Shown here piece by piece: positions 36,253 through 45,492 of a stretch of DNA of 64,000 nt. Each line of letters begins with the position of its first letter. The stretch's first letter is position 1. This DNA is from Paenibacillus taichungensis (lineage in GTDB: Bacteria; Bacillota; Bacilli; Paenibacillales; Paenibacillaceae): the NCBI RefSeq assembly GCF_013359905.1, contig NZ_JABMCC010000111.1, positions 310,001 to 374,000 of the forward strand. Direction: 5' to 3'. The notes beneath the pieces are model-generated. The model ran no database searches. It saw only the letters and a list, made by a program, of their open reading frames with translations, and was not told the DNA's origin. The translations under genes were made by a program, and so were the position numbers.

Positions 36253-36804
36253 ATGAAACCAAAAGAGTTCAACATGAAGGTGATCTGGGTCGCGGCATTG
36301 ATCGTCTATCTGTATCTGCTAACCAAGCTGATATTATTCAAGGGACACACGGTGGATTGGAACATTGTGAGGGTTCAACTTATGGCGATCGCGCAGCAGC
36401 CGGATCTGATTCATACGCGAACTGTTAATCTGACGCCATTTCAGGAAATCTCGAGAGACTGGCATAGCCTGTCGTTACATCGTCCAGGTACCGCAATTCA
36501 TTTGTTAGGCAATGTCATGGCCTTTATCCCACTGGGTATTTTCATTCCAGTGCTGATGGGGAACAAGCTGTTGTCAGGGGCCAAAGTACTCGTACTTTCC
36601 TTGCTCTTAAGTTTTGTTTTTGAAGCGACACAGCTATTGACGGGCATGGGCATATTCGACGTGGATGATCTTATGTTGAACACTGTTGGTGGAATGGTTG
36701 GTTATGTCCTATATACCATGCTTATCGGTCTGAAACGTATGATTGTGGGAGGAACAGCAAGCACTGCGAAAAAAGAGTATAATTCCAATCAGAGTCGGGT
36801 GTAA
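36253..36804 (+). CDS. VanZ-family membrane protein
   Basis: A 183-residue integral membrane protein with four or five hydrophobic helices. The family core NLTPFQEISRDWHSL and the N-V-x-x-F-x-P-L-G motif (GNVMAFIPLGIFIPVL) are present, with the F-E-x-x-Q-x-x pattern in VFEATQLLTGMG and the D-V-D-D-L-x-x-N-T motif. VanZ proteins give low-level teicoplanin resistance; mechanism poorly known. ATG follows GTGGAGG, 28 bases after vanY-like stop. Confidence 0.93.
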   Translation: MKPKEFNMKVIWVAALIVYLYLLTKLILFKGHTVDWNIVRVQLMAIAQQPDLIHTRTVNLTPFQEISRDWHSLSLHRPGTAIHLLGNVMAFIPLGIFIPVLMGNKLLSGAKVLVLSLLLSFVFEATQLLTGMGIFDVDDLMLNTVGGMVGYVLYTMLIGLKRMIVGGTASTAKKEYNSNQSRV

Positions 36805-36820
36805 GGAGGGAAAGTATTTG

Positions 36821-37033
36821 ATGATTTTCTTGGTTGTTCTAATGATTGGCACAGGAATGGTGTTTATCGTTCGTCCACGTTATGTTACTCATTCTTCGTC
36901 AGAGGATGGAACCAACAACAATCAAATTACCTTCAGATGGATTGGGTACACACTGATCATAATGTCCTGTCTGTTTGTGGTCATGGCCATACTGCAATCC
37001 CTGGATCAAGCATCTCATTACATTGGACATTAA
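36821..37033 (+). CDS. Small two-helix membrane protein
   Basis: A 70-residue protein with two hydrophobic segments (FLVVLMIGTGMVFIV and TLIIMSCLFVVMAIL) joined by a polar loop. The start is ATG 36821 or TTG 36818, both close to AAGGAGGG (36803-36810). It follows the VanZ gene by 16 bases and is probably the last gene of that operon. Family unknown. Confidence 0.65.
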   Translation: MIFLVVLMIGTGMVFIVRPRYVTHSSSEDGTNNNQITFRWIGYTLIIMSCLFVVMAILQSLDQASHYIGH

Positions 37034-37073
37034 AAGAAAGTGTAGCGGCGTTACATAGCCTTTGGTATATTAA

Positions 37074-37128
37074 TAAAAAAAAAGCTCCCCGTCACCGTGC
37101 AGAGCGCACGTGGCGGGGAGCTTTCTGT
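37074..37128. terminator. Bidirectional terminator
   Basis: AAAGCTCCCCG / CGGGGAGCTTT with an inner CGTG / CACG pair, flanked by ten A on the left and T on the right. It separates the van-like operon from acnA. Confidence 0.92.
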
Positions 37129-37158
37129 ATAACTTAATTGCATTAAATATCAATGCGA

Positions 37159-39873
37159 TTAAGATTTTTTCATCATTTGACGCAATACGGTTTGCAGGAT
37201 ACCACCGTTATGGTAGTAGTCCACATCAACCATGCTGTCCAGACGAGCGATAACAGGGAAGTCGAACTTGGTGCCGTCCTCACGAGTTACGGTAACCGTC
37301 AGTTCTTGTCCTGGTTTTACATCATTGCTCAGACCTGTGATGTCATACGTTTCACGACCGTTCAGACCGAGGCTGGACCAGCCATGACCTTCCTGGAATT
37401 GCAATGGCATTACGCCCATGCCGACCAGGTTACTGCGGTGAATACGCTCGAAGCTTTCTGCGATAACGGCTTTGACGCCAAGCAGGAATGTTCCTTTTGC
37501 CGCCCAGTCACGCGAGCTTCCTGTACCATACTCTTTACCAGCGATAACGATCAGGTTCTGTCCTTCATCCTGATACTTCATGGAAGCATCGTAGATGGAC
37601 ATTTCTTCGTCTGTTGGCAGGTATTTCGTAATACCACCCTCAGTACCTGGAGCCACTTGGTTACGAATACGAATGTTTGCAAACGTACCACGCATCATAA
37701 CTTCATGGTTACCACGACGGGAGCCGTAAGAGTTGAAGTCTTTGCGTTCTACGCCATGTTCTTTCAGGTACAGTCCAGCTGGACTGGATGGTGCGATATT
37801 ACCCGCTGGCGAGATGTGATCCGTTGTTACGGAGTCAGCAAGCAATGCCATAACACGTGCGGAACGAATATCTGCGATATCAGTCAACTTGTCGCCAAGC
37901 TCCTGGAAGAATGGTGGATTCTGAATGTACGTGGAGTTTGGATCCCACTCATACAATTCGCCTTCCGGTACAGGAATCGTATTCCAACGTTCGTTAGCTG
38001 TAAATACGTTCTCGTATTTGTTGCGGAACATCTGTGCATTCAGCGAGCTAGCGATGGTATCCTTGATTTCCTCGGAGCTAGGCCAGAGGTCTTTCAGGAA
38101 TACAGGTTCGTTGTTGGTATCATAACCGATTGGATCGGTTGCAAAATCAATATTAACGGTACCCGCCAGAGCATACGCCACAACGAGTGGCGGAGAAGCC
38201 AGATAGTTGGCTTTGACCTGCGCGTGCACACGACCTTCAAAGTTACGGTTACCGGACAATACAGCCGCTACGGTCATATCATTCTCGGCGATTGCTTCGC
38301 TTACCTCGTCTGGCAGTGGGCCAGAGTTACCGATGCAAGTTGCGCAACCATACCCGGCAACGTTGAATCCGAGTTTGTCGAGATATTCAATCAGACCTGC
38401 TTTTTCCAGATACTCGGTAACAACGAGGGAACCTGGAGTCAAGCTGCTTTTCACGTAGCCAGGTTTAGTCAGACCACGTTCAACAGCTTTTTTCGCAAGC
38501 AGACCCGCTCCGACCATAACGCTAGGGTTGGATGTGTTAGTGCAGCTAGTGATTGCCGCGATAACGACAGCACCAGCACTCAGTTCGCTAGTTGAACCGT
38601 TAGGGTGTTTCACAGGCACTTTCTCAGCGATTTTCTCGTCGCTCAGACCATATCCACCTTTGTCGATCGGCGTGCGGATAATGCTATTGAATCCTTCTTT
38701 CATTTGAGTCAGCTCGATGCGATCCTGTGGACGTTTTGGTCCGGCAAGACTTGGAACAACGGATGCCAGATCCAGTTCGATCACGTCTGTAAACTCAGGA
38801 TCAACCGTATCCGCAGTACGGAACATGTTTTGAGCTTTGTAATAAGCTTCAACCAGATCCACCTGTTCGTCGGTACGGCCGGTATTACGCATATAGTTCA
38901 GTGTTTCACTATCAACAGGGAAGAAACCAATTGTTGCGCCGTACTCTGGAGCCATGTTGGCTACCGTTGCGCGGTCAGCCAGGCTGATGTTGCCAAGACC
39001 CGGTCCGTAGAACTCGACAAATTTACCGACAACGCCTTTTTTACGCAGCATTTGGGTAACTGTGAGTGCCAGATCCGTTGCCGTTGCGCCTTCGCTCAGG
39101 CTGCCTGTCAATTTGAAACCGATAACGTCCGGTGTAACAAAATAAAGCGGTTGGCCCAGCATACCTGCTTCAGCCTCGATCCCGCCAACACCCCAACCAA
39201 CAACGCCGAGTCCGTTGATCATGGTGGTGTGGGAGTCCGTTCCTACGAGGGAATCCGGGAATACAACAGTTTCGCCATCAATGGTTTTGGTTGCAGCCAC
39301 GGAAGCCAGGTACTCCAGGTTAACTTGGTGAACAATCCCTGTGGATGGTGGAACTGCACGGAAGTTATTGAATGCCGTTTGTGCCCAGCGCAAGAAACGG
39401 TAACGCTCTTCGTTACGCTCGAACTCAACCTTGATGTTGTAGTCGAGTGCATCGTTCGTTCCGAATGCATCAACCATAACGGAGTGGTCGATAACGAGAT
39501 CGACAGGTACGAGTGGGTTGATCTGTTTTGGATCGCCGCCTGCTTTTTTCACGGTATCGCGCATTGCAGCAAGGTCAACGACCACGGGTACACCGGTGAA
39601 ATCCTGCAGAACGATACGTGCAGGAATAAATGGAATTTCTTTGTTATTGTCACGGCCTTCTGCCCAGCCGGTCAGTTGTTTTACATGTTCTTCAGTAATA
39701 GCACGTCCGTCGAATTGACGAATAGCTGCTTCGAGCAGCACTTTAATGGAGAAAGGAAGCTTGGAAAGGTCGCCGTAGCCGCCTTCCTGAAGAGCATCTA
39801 AACTGTAGTAGCGATAAGACTTGCCTCCGACCTCAAGACTGCGGGCCGCGGAGAAATGATTCTTGGCTGACAT
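37159..39873 (-). CDS. acnA: Aconitate hydratase
   Basis: A 904-residue TCA-cycle enzyme isomerising citrate to isocitrate; the same family doubles as an iron-responsive RNA-binding protein in Bacillus (CitB). Cluster cysteines are visible in [19 protein letters not shown] and in [14 protein letters not shown]. The substrate-binding motifs [14 protein letters not shown] and, in the swivel domain, [13 protein letters not shown] are intact. It stands alone between two strong signals. Two long plus-strand ORFs opposite it are shadows. Confidence 0.97.
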   Translation of the reverse strand: MSAKNHFSAARSLEVGGKSYRYYSLDALQEGGYGDLSKLPFSIKVLLEAAIRQFDGRAITEEHVKQLTGWAEGRDNNKEIPFIPARIVLQDFTGVPVVVDLAAMRDTVKKAGGDPKQINPLVPVDLVIDHSVMVDAFGTNDALDYNIKVEFERNEERYRFLRWAQTAFNNFRAVPPSTGIVHQVNLEYLASVAATKTIDGETVVFPDSLVGTDSHTTMINGLGVVGWGVGGIEAEAGMLGQPLYFVTPDVIGFKLTGSLSEGATATDLALTVTQMLRKKGVVGKFVEFYGPGLGNISLADRATVANMAPEYGATIGFFPVDSETLNYMRNTGRTDEQVDLVEAYYKAQNMFRTADTVDPEFTDVIELDLASVVPSLAGPKRPQDRIELTQMKEGFNSIIRTPIDKGGYGLSDEKIAEKVPVKHPNGSTSELSAGAVVIAAITSCTNTSNPSVMVGAGLLAKKAVERGLTKPGYVKSSLTPGSLVVTEYLEKAGLIEYLDKLGFNVAGYGCATCIGNSGPLPDEVSEAIAENDMTVAAVLSGNRNFEGRVHAQVKANYLASPPLVVAYALAGTVNIDFATDPIGYDTNNEPVFLKDLWPSSEEIKDTIASSLNAQMFRNKYENVFTANERWNTIPVPEGELYEWDPNSTYIQNPPFFQELGDKLTDIADIRSARVMALLADSVTTDHISPAGNIAPSSPAGLYLKEHGVERKDFNSYGSRRGNHEVMMRGTFANIRIRNQVAPGTEGGITKYLPTDEEMSIYDASMKYQDEGQNLIVIAGKEYGTGSSRDWAAKGTFLLGVKAVIAESFERIHRSNLVGMGVMPLQFQEGHGWSSLGLNGRETYDITGLSNDVKPGQELTVTVTREDGTKFDFPVIARLDSMVDVDYYHNGGILQTVLRQMMKKS

Positions 39874-40011
39874 ACATGTACCTCCTTAAAATGTGTCGGT
39901 GAGATGAAGAAAACGTTCATTTAGGTGAAGAACAGGCCTTCATCGTTCCGTGTCCTTGTTCGATGGTTTCATTAGGTGAAACGTAATTTCATAATCGTAA
40001 CTTTAGTTTTA

Positions 40012-40040
40012 AGTATAACGTTTTCAGCTCCGTACGTAAA
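40012..40040 (-). promoter_or_regulatory. acnA: Candidate acnA promoter
   Basis: On the minus strand TTTACG and TATACT are separated by 17 bases. The start site would lie about 135 bases before the acnA ATG. The -35 box is weak. An ATAA-N7-TTTA sequence (39991-40005) just downstream resembles a CcpC half site. The rest of the 39874-40254 gap holds no gene. Confidence 0.5.
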
Positions 40041-40254
40041 GGGCTTTTTGCCTGTCCAGCCAAGCTATTGAGAGATTGAATGCGTTCTCAATTAATGGGA
40101 ACGGACGCGATCTCTTCCGTACGCATTATCCCCCATAATAAGGCTTCAAAACAGAACCAGACACATACAACCGAAATTCTCTCATATAAATAAAAAAGAG
40201 TTTTCATGCAATGGATCATTCCGGACAGAACTCATGCCAAAGGGGGACACAGGC

Positions 40255-41253
40255 TTGGAACGCGAATGGAAGAGCGCCTTATATACCTACGTGAACCAGT
40301 ATAATCGCTGTGAGATCGACTACCGCCCACAGACAAGCGAACGGATTGTCACCGATCCGGAATTTGTGATGGAACGGGGAGAGCGGATGGCCAGACTGGA
40401 CCAATGGTACCGCAAGCGGCGGGCCGTGCCTCTTCGCAGTGAGACCAGCGCCAAGCTTGTGCGGACACTTATGGATGGGGCAGATGAATCGATTGTCGAT
40501 GTACAATTGTACAGCAGGCTGTTCTATGAGAAGAATGGTTTGACCCATCGGGAAGACCGGATTGAACGGGAACGCCTGACCTTTCTTAGGCAAGGTGGAG
40601 TTTGGACCATTGCACGTGTAGAACGTGAAGTGCCGGAGCGTCGTCCGGTAGGAGAGGGCCGTCCTTTTCAACAAGCCGATTTTGTACAGGCGATGAATCG
40701 GCCGCTGCTTAACCGAGAAGTATTGGGACAGGGGAGGAGATCGAGGCAGCAGCTGTACCGCAGAGATCTGGCTGTCGCCTACGCGGACCGGTGGTGGAAT
40801 TCGGGAAACCCGGCATTTGAGGAATTCGAAGTAGATTGCACCAATTATGTGTCCCAATGTCTCTTTGCAGGGGAAGCACCCATCCACTATACTGGTAAAA
40901 GAGAAGCAGGATGGTGGTACAAAGGCTATGTAAATGGCTCTGAAATGTGGAGTTACAGTTGGGCCGTGTCCAATAGTTTGGAACGTTATTTATCCGGCAG
41001 CAGCTGGGGATTGTCAGCAACCGAAGTGGATCGTCCAGAGCAGTTAATGCTGGGAGATGTAATCCTTTACGACTGGGACGGGGACGGCAGGTTTCAGCAC
41101 AGTACCGTTGTGACCGCTTTTGATGCGGGAGGTATGCCGCTTGTGAACGCACATACAGTCAGCAGTCGCCACCGTTTTTGGGATTACCGGGATTCTTACG
41201 CTTGGAACGAGCGGACGGTGTACCGGCTTTTTCACATTGCAGATGAGTTTTGA
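40255..41253 (+). CDS. Amidase_6-domain protein (putative amidase)
   Basis: A 332-residue protein. Residues about 1-155 look like a variable alpha/beta region (QLYSRLFYEKNGLTHREDR). Residues about 165-332 hold the putative amidase domain: RRDLAVAYADRWWNSGNPAF, the candidate nucleophile in FEVDCTNYVSQCLFAG, a candidate His in GRFQHSTVVTAF, and the closing RDSYAWNERTVYRLFH. The layout is Cys/His, like NlpC/P60 relatives. No signal peptide is present, which is odd for a wall hydrolase. The start is TTG 40255, 8-9 bases after AAAGGGGGA; the ATG at 40234 has no ribosome site. Confidence 0.82.
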   Translation: MEREWKSALYTYVNQYNRCEIDYRPQTSERIVTDPEFVMERGERMARLDQWYRKRRAVPLRSETSAKLVRTLMDGADESIVDVQLYSRLFYEKNGLTHREDRIERERLTFLRQGGVWTIARVEREVPERRPVGEGRPFQQADFVQAMNRPLLNREVLGQGRRSRQQLYRRDLAVAYADRWWNSGNPAFEEFEVDCTNYVSQCLFAGEAPIHYTGKREAGWWYKGYVNGSEMWSYSWAVSNSLERYLSGSSWGLSATEVDRPEQLMLGDVILYDWDGDGRFQHSTVVTAFDAGGMPLVNAHTVSSRHRFWDYRDSYAWNERTVYRLFHIADEF

Positions 41254-41388
41254 TGGTCAAAGATTTTACGGGATTCGGTGACGTGGACATCCGGTTCCGT
41301 GTAAAATAAGTCTAGATAACAGAATAAAAAGTGGTGCTGAACATGACAGACATGGCAGTATCATTGCACAGATAATCGGAGGTTACGC

Positions 41389-42489
41389 ATGAGTATGGAT
41401 AAATTAACAGTAGGCGTCGTTTACGGCGGAAAGTCAGGCGAGCATGAGGTGTCGCTGCAAACGGCGTTTGCTGTAACGAACGCATTTGATTATGAGAAGT
41501 ATGAACTGGTTCCGTTTTATATCTCCAAGCAGGGTACGTGGAAAAAAGGATCCGTCATGCACGCGCCATTCGCGCAGATTGAAGATTTGAAGCTGGAGCA
41601 GGCAGCGGGCGGAACTCAGGAAGCGCTGAACGCGCTGTTCGGCCGTTTATATGGCGGAGAAGAGGCGATGGACGTCATGTTCCCACTGCTGCACGGTACG
41701 TTTGGTGAGGATGGCACGATTCAAGGGATGTTCGAGATGGCGGATATGCCTTATGTTGGCGCAGGTGTACTCGCTTCGGCAGGCGGCATGGACAAAGTGG
41801 TCATGAAGAAACTGTTCGCGCAGGCCGGAATCGACCAATGTGCCTTTACGTATTTTAACGCAACTCAATGGAAGCAGACCGAACATGAAATGATCTTGCA
41901 GGTGGAAGATCAACTGGGCTATCCGTGTTTCATTAAACCGGCCAATCTCGGTTCCAGCGTAGGGATCTCGAAGGCGCGTAACCGGGATGAACTGAAGAAA
42001 GCCGTTGAGTTCGCTCTCCGATACGATACAAAGGTAGTCATTGAGGAGTTTGTAGAGGCACGAGAAGTTGAAGTCAGTGTGCTCGGTAATGACGAACCGA
42101 TGGCTTCCGTACCAGGAGAAATCGTATCTTCCGGTGAATATTATGACTATGCAGCCAAATACATCGATGGTCAGTCTCAGATGCTGATCCCTGCTCCGCT
42201 AGACCCGGAAGCCGCAGATCGCATCCGCGAGGCCGCATTGCAGGCATTCCGTGCGATTGAAGGCAATGGTATTTCCCGTGCAGACTTCTTCATTCGCAAA
42301 TCGGATGGGGCATTGCTTATTAATGAAGTAAACACCATGCCTGGTTTCACACCATACAGCATGTACCCGCTCTTGTGGCGTGAGACGGGCGTATCGTATG
42401 CCGAACTGCTGGATCGTATGATTGAGCTGGCTTTGGAACGCTACAACCGCAAGCAGGCGCTGAACTACGAGAACGGCGTACACGCGTAG
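41389..42489 (+). CDS. ddl: D-alanine--D-alanine ligase
   Basis: A 366-residue ATP-grasp enzyme making the D-Ala-D-Ala dipeptide of peptidoglycan. Motifs: VVYGGKSGEHEVSLQTAFAV, HGTFGEDGTIQGMFEM, PCFIKPANLGSSVGISKA, and metal-binding RADFFIRKSDGALLINEVNT. The omega loop reads SGEYYDYAAKYIDG, with the Tyr-Lys-Tyr pattern of D-Ala-D-Ala rather than D-Ala-D-lactate ligases. So this is the normal wall enzyme, not a VanA-type one, despite the van-like genes 4 kb upstream. Start is ATG 41389 after CGGAGG. Confidence 0.96.
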   Translation: MSMDKLTVGVVYGGKSGEHEVSLQTAFAVTNAFDYEKYELVPFYISKQGTWKKGSVMHAPFAQIEDLKLEQAAGGTQEALNALFGRLYGGEEAMDVMFPLLHGTFGEDGTIQGMFEMADMPYVGAGVLASAGGMDKVVMKKLFAQAGIDQCAFTYFNATQWKQTEHEMILQVEDQLGYPCFIKPANLGSSVGISKARNRDELKKAVEFALRYDTKVVIEEFVEAREVEVSVLGNDEPMASVPGEIVSSGEYYDYAAKYIDGQSQMLIPAPLDPEAADRIREAALQAFRAIEGNGISRADFFIRKSDGALLINEVNTMPGFTPYSMYPLLWRETGVSYAELLDRMIELALERYNRKQALNYENGVHA

Positions 42490-42520
42490 CCTAAGGACGA
42501 CATTATAAGGAGGGGTATGA

Positions 42521-42844
42521 ATGGGATTTCAGACCGAATTCAATTCCGTGTGCAAGTTCAAGAATGAACAAGAGCTGTTCGAATTGCTTGAGTACGGCCG
42601 TGGCAAAATGGTCAAACAAGGTTTTCGCGTATTTCCTACCGGACAGAAAGTCATTGCTTACACACCGGATAACGTGGCCGTAGCCATCGTAAAAATCGTA
42701 GTCTCCATTGCTGAGATTAACTTCCAGGGTCAAGAAGTGACCGAAGTGGAGATGCAATTGATCCGTAAACTGAACGAGGAAGAATCACGCATTCAGACTG
42801 CTCTCGCGGACGAGATGTTCTTTGGTGAACAGGCTCAGGGGTAG
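42521..42844 (+). CDS. Conserved-looking hypothetical protein
   Basis: A 107-residue soluble protein. It has alternating strands and helices (QELFELLEYGRGKMVKQGF, VIAYTPDNVAVAIVKIVVSI) and a charged C-terminal helix (MQLIRKLNEEESRIQ). It begins at ATG 42521 after AAGGAGG, 31 bases after ddl, so it is likely the second gene of that operon. No family recognised; a wall-related role would be inference from position only. Confidence 0.72.
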   Translation: MGFQTEFNSVCKFKNEQELFELLEYGRGKMVKQGFRVFPTGQKVIAYTPDNVAVAIVKIVVSIAEINFQGQEVTEVEMQLIRKLNEEESRIQTALADEMFFGEQAQG

Positions 42845-42861
42845 TTTGTTACATGTGTACC

Positions 42862-42884
42862 CGAACGAATGGACAGATTTGTCC
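42862..42884. promoter_or_regulatory. Possible LexA-like site and inverted repeat upstream of uvsE
   Basis: CGAACGAATGGACA (42862-42875) matches the left half of the Bacillus LexA box (CGAAC-N4-GTTCG) but not the right. Overlapping it is a perfect inverted repeat GGACA-GATT-TGTCC (42871-42884). Either could bind a regulator. Weak evidence. Confidence 0.3.
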
Positions 42885-42998
42885 AAACACGATTATGGTC
42901 ACTCTTTTAGGGTAAAACTTGGTTATATAAAGTGAAGGGAAGACTGCCGGCTTCATATGCCGGGAAGGAATCCCGCCCTAATAGAGAGGAAGAAATTC

Positions 42999-44000
42999 AT
43001 GCTCGTACGTTTTGGCTATGTGGCAATGTCTGTGCTTGTGGAGAATGCTTCACCTTCCCGGACGATGACTATGTCCAGCTTTAAGAAAATTGATGATAGG
43101 GAAGCGGCAATTCGCAAGCTTGAACGGATTGCGGCCGAGAATTTGCATAATACATTACGTTTGCTCAGACACAACAAAGGAAGCCATATTCATGTATATC
43201 GTTTCTCTTCCAAATTAATTCCGCTGGCAACGCATGAGGATCTCAGTGATTGGGACCCGTTTCCCGCACTTAAGCAGGATTTTGCCGCGATTGGCGATTT
43301 TGTGAAGGAGAACGAGATGCGTGTGTCTTTCCACCCGGATCATTTTACGGTCCTCAGTACGCCTCGGGAGGAAGTGCTGCGGAACTCCATGCGCGACCTT
43401 CGTCATCATGTACGTATGCTGGATGCCATGGGGCTGAATGCTACTGCCAAGAACAATATACATATTGGTGGTGCATACGGGGACAAGCCTAGTGCAGCGC
43501 TACGTTTTGAAGAAAATTTTCTAAAGCTGGATCGGGATATTCAGGAACGGCTGACGCTCGAAAATGATGACAAAACGTTCAATGCTCCCGAGACCCTTGC
43601 GGTATGTCAACGTATGGGGCTGCCCATGGTGCTGGATATCCACCATCAATGGGTGAACAATGAAGGCGAACAGCCATGGGATCTTTGGCCGGATATATTG
43701 AAGACATGGGAGTCCCCGCTTGCTCAAGCGGATTCACCGGCAGACAAGCCGTTACCGCCCAAAATTCACGTCTCCAGTCCAAAGAGTGAGAAGGACCTGC
43801 GAGGACATGCGGATGGGGTTGAGGTGGAACCATTGCTCGCTTTTTTACGTCATATTGCAGCAGATACGCCTGCCCTTGATGTGATGATTGAGGCCAAACG
43901 CAAGGATGAAGCTCTGGTGCAGTTGATGCAGAAACTAGCATTCTATCACGAAGAGGGTGTGGAGTGGGTGGACGAGTCAACGGTTATCATTCATCCGTAG
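42999..44000 (+). CDS. uvsE: UV damage endonuclease UvsE
   Basis: A 333-residue TIM-barrel endonuclease that nicks 5' to UV photoproducts. Family blocks are visible: VRFGYVAMSVLVENASPSRT, the metal-binding FRFSSKLIPLATH region, RVSFHPDHFTVLSTP, NNIHIGGAYGDKPSA, VLDIHHQWVNNEG, HVSSPKSEKDLRGHADGVE and LDVMIEAKRKDEALVQLM. The start is ATG 42999 after GAGAGGA; the in-frame codons upstream have no site. Length fits Bacillus UvsE (about 320). It stands alone, with a possible LexA-like site upstream. Confidence 0.93.
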   Translation: MLVRFGYVAMSVLVENASPSRTMTMSSFKKIDDREAAIRKLERIAAENLHNTLRLLRHNKGSHIHVYRFSSKLIPLATHEDLSDWDPFPALKQDFAAIGDFVKENEMRVSFHPDHFTVLSTPREEVLRNSMRDLRHHVRMLDAMGLNATAKNNIHIGGAYGDKPSAALRFEENFLKLDRDIQERLTLENDDKTFNAPETLAVCQRMGLPMVLDIHHQWVNNEGEQPWDLWPDILKTWESPLAQADSPADKPLPPKIHVSSPKSEKDLRGHADGVEVEPLLAFLRHIAADTPALDVMIEAKRKDEALVQLMQKLAFYHEEGVEWVDESTVIIHP

Positions 44001-44098
44001 CGCCAAAAGGGGCCTGGGCAACGAGAAACTTTACGACCCTCGGGGCGTATACTTTTAACAAGTATTTTAATTTTTCGTAGATTGATATAGAAAGTAGA

Positions 44099-44971
44099 GT
44101 GAACGCTTTGAATGAGAAGGAAAAAACACCTTATGTCGTGACAAGCAAAAGCTATACTGCCGTCGCCATTAATGCAGCTTCCAAAGCTGGAGAGTGGATC
44201 AAGAGTCGTCTCGGTACTGTGGGGGAGCCCGGAACCAAGTATTCGCCGCAGGATCTCGTTACTGAAGTCGATAAAGGTGCGGAACAGATGATCCGCCGCC
44301 TGATTCTGACGCATTTTCCCCATCATGCCATTCTGGGTGAAGAAGGCGTGGAACCGGGACCGGAAGCATCAGCGAAGGCACTGAAAGAAGCTGAGGAAGA
44401 AGAGTTTCTCTGGATTGTGGACCCGGTGGACGGAACGACGAACTTTGTACATGGTTTTCCGTTCTACTCCGTATCCATTGCCTTGGCCCATAACGGTGAG
44501 GTGATTGTGGGGGTAATCTACGATCCTTCCCGTGACGAGATGTTTGTTGCGGAAAAAGGAAAAGGCGCTTACGTGCACGGAAACCGGATGCTTGTATCGG
44601 GTGAACAGGAACTGGCACAGAGCCTGATCGCGGTTGGTTTCCCAGCGGATACAACCTACGCGTTGCCGATCAATATGGCCGCTGTTCAGGCGCTTGCACC
44701 GCAAGTACGCAGTCTGCGTGCGGGTGGTTCTGCTGCCCTGCATTTGGCATATGTTGCAGCGGGGCGCCTCAGCGCTTATACCGAAGTTGGTTTGAAGCCA
44801 TGGGATATCGCCGCAGGTGCACTGCTGGTTGAGGAATCCGGCGGCAAGGTTACCGATACCGTGGGAACGCCTTACCAACTGTCCGTGAGTCATGTGGTTG
44901 CCAGCAATGGCAAGATTCATGATGCACTAACAGATGTGCTGAAGGAAGCAAACGCAACAGGTTTGGAGTAA
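44099..44971 (+). CDS. Inositol monophosphatase-family protein
   Basis: A 290-residue Mg-dependent phosphatase. The metal-binding motifs are all present: Glu in DLVTEVDKGAE, ILGEEG, the signature WIVDPVDGTTNFVHGFPFYS and C-terminal WDIAAGALLVEESGG. A 14-residue acidic stretch (EASAKALKEAEEEE) between motifs 1 and 2 is longer than usual. The start is GTG 44099, with no strong ribosome site seen. Substrate may be inositol phosphate, fructose bisphosphate or 3'-phosphoadenosine phosphate; the family cannot be resolved by eye. It begins a two-gene unit. Confidence 0.9.
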   Translation: MNALNEKEKTPYVVTSKSYTAVAINAASKAGEWIKSRLGTVGEPGTKYSPQDLVTEVDKGAEQMIRRLILTHFPHHAILGEEGVEPGPEASAKALKEAEEEEFLWIVDPVDGTTNFVHGFPFYSVSIALAHNGEVIVGVIYDPSRDEMFVAEKGKGAYVHGNRMLVSGEQELAQSLIAVGFPADTTYALPINMAAVQALAPQVRSLRAGGSAALHLAYVAAGRLSAYTEVGLKPWDIAAGALLVEESGGKVTDTVGTPYQLSVSHVVASNGKIHDALTDVLKEANATGLE

Positions 44972-44996
44972 AAATTTACTGAAGGAGCGAACAACA

Positions 44997-45287
44997 ATGG
45001 ATGAATCCAAAGAACTGGAACGACGTTTGAGTGATATGCTGACTGAAGGGGACATGGAGGAGTCCGGCGATGCTGACAAACGTGAACGTCAGCTGATTCC
45101 TCCCAAGTACGAGGTGCGCATCCAGACAGAACGGGACCCGATTGTTGAAGAAACGTTGAAGTACCGGGACATGGCACGTGAGGTGGACGATCGCTACGAT
45201 CGATACCTAGAACGTTCTGCCGGGAACAAACCGGATACCGACCCGAATGGTTCTGATTCTGGAGACGCGAATAAATCAAAGTCTTAA
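44997..45287 (+). CDS. Highly charged hypothetical protein
   Basis: A 96-residue soluble protein, almost all charged or polar, without hydrophobic core segments apart from ERQLIPPKYEVRIQ. Predicted helical parts have heptad-like spacing near residues 50-72 (VEETLKYRDMAREVDDRYDR). The tail is Asn/Asp/Ser/Lys-rich and probably disordered. ATG 44997 after GAAGGAG, 25 bases after the phosphatase stop. No family recognised. Confidence 0.65.
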   Translation: MDESKELERRLSDMLTEGDMEESGDADKRERQLIPPKYEVRIQTERDPIVEETLKYRDMAREVDDRYDRYLERSAGNKPDTDPNGSDSGDANKSKS

Positions 45288-45318
45288 CGAGTGGACATCT
45301 TGCTTATACTCAACGGAT

Positions 45319-45351
45319 AACAGACTTACCTAATTAGGGGAGTCTGTTTTT
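45319..45351 (+). terminator. Rho-independent terminator
   Basis: AACAGACT / AGTCTGTT with a 14-base loop, then TTTTT. It ends the phosphatase unit. Confidence 0.88.
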
Positions 45352-45492
45352 CGTGCGGGTAGGGGTGCAGACGACAACACCCCTTTAATAATGTTAGAAT
45401 AGAGTTACACGAACTTCTGTCATCGAAGTGAAGAGTGTAATATGTAATTATATTTTATTATATAGATACGAGAAAAAAGGAGTGTTCTAAGA

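Noticed and set aside
37153..39801. Two long plus-strand open frames (480 and 398 codons) opposite acnA
   Set aside because: They lie fully antisense to a well-conserved aconitase, lack ribosome sites and have Cys/His/Phe-rich, non-globular sequence. They follow from acnA codon bias.
41389..42489. Possible D-Ala-D-lactate (VanA-type) ligase linked to the van-like genes
   Set aside because: The omega loop has the YYDYAAKY pattern of D-Ala-D-Ala ligases, and vanH and vanX are absent, so it is the housekeeping ddl.
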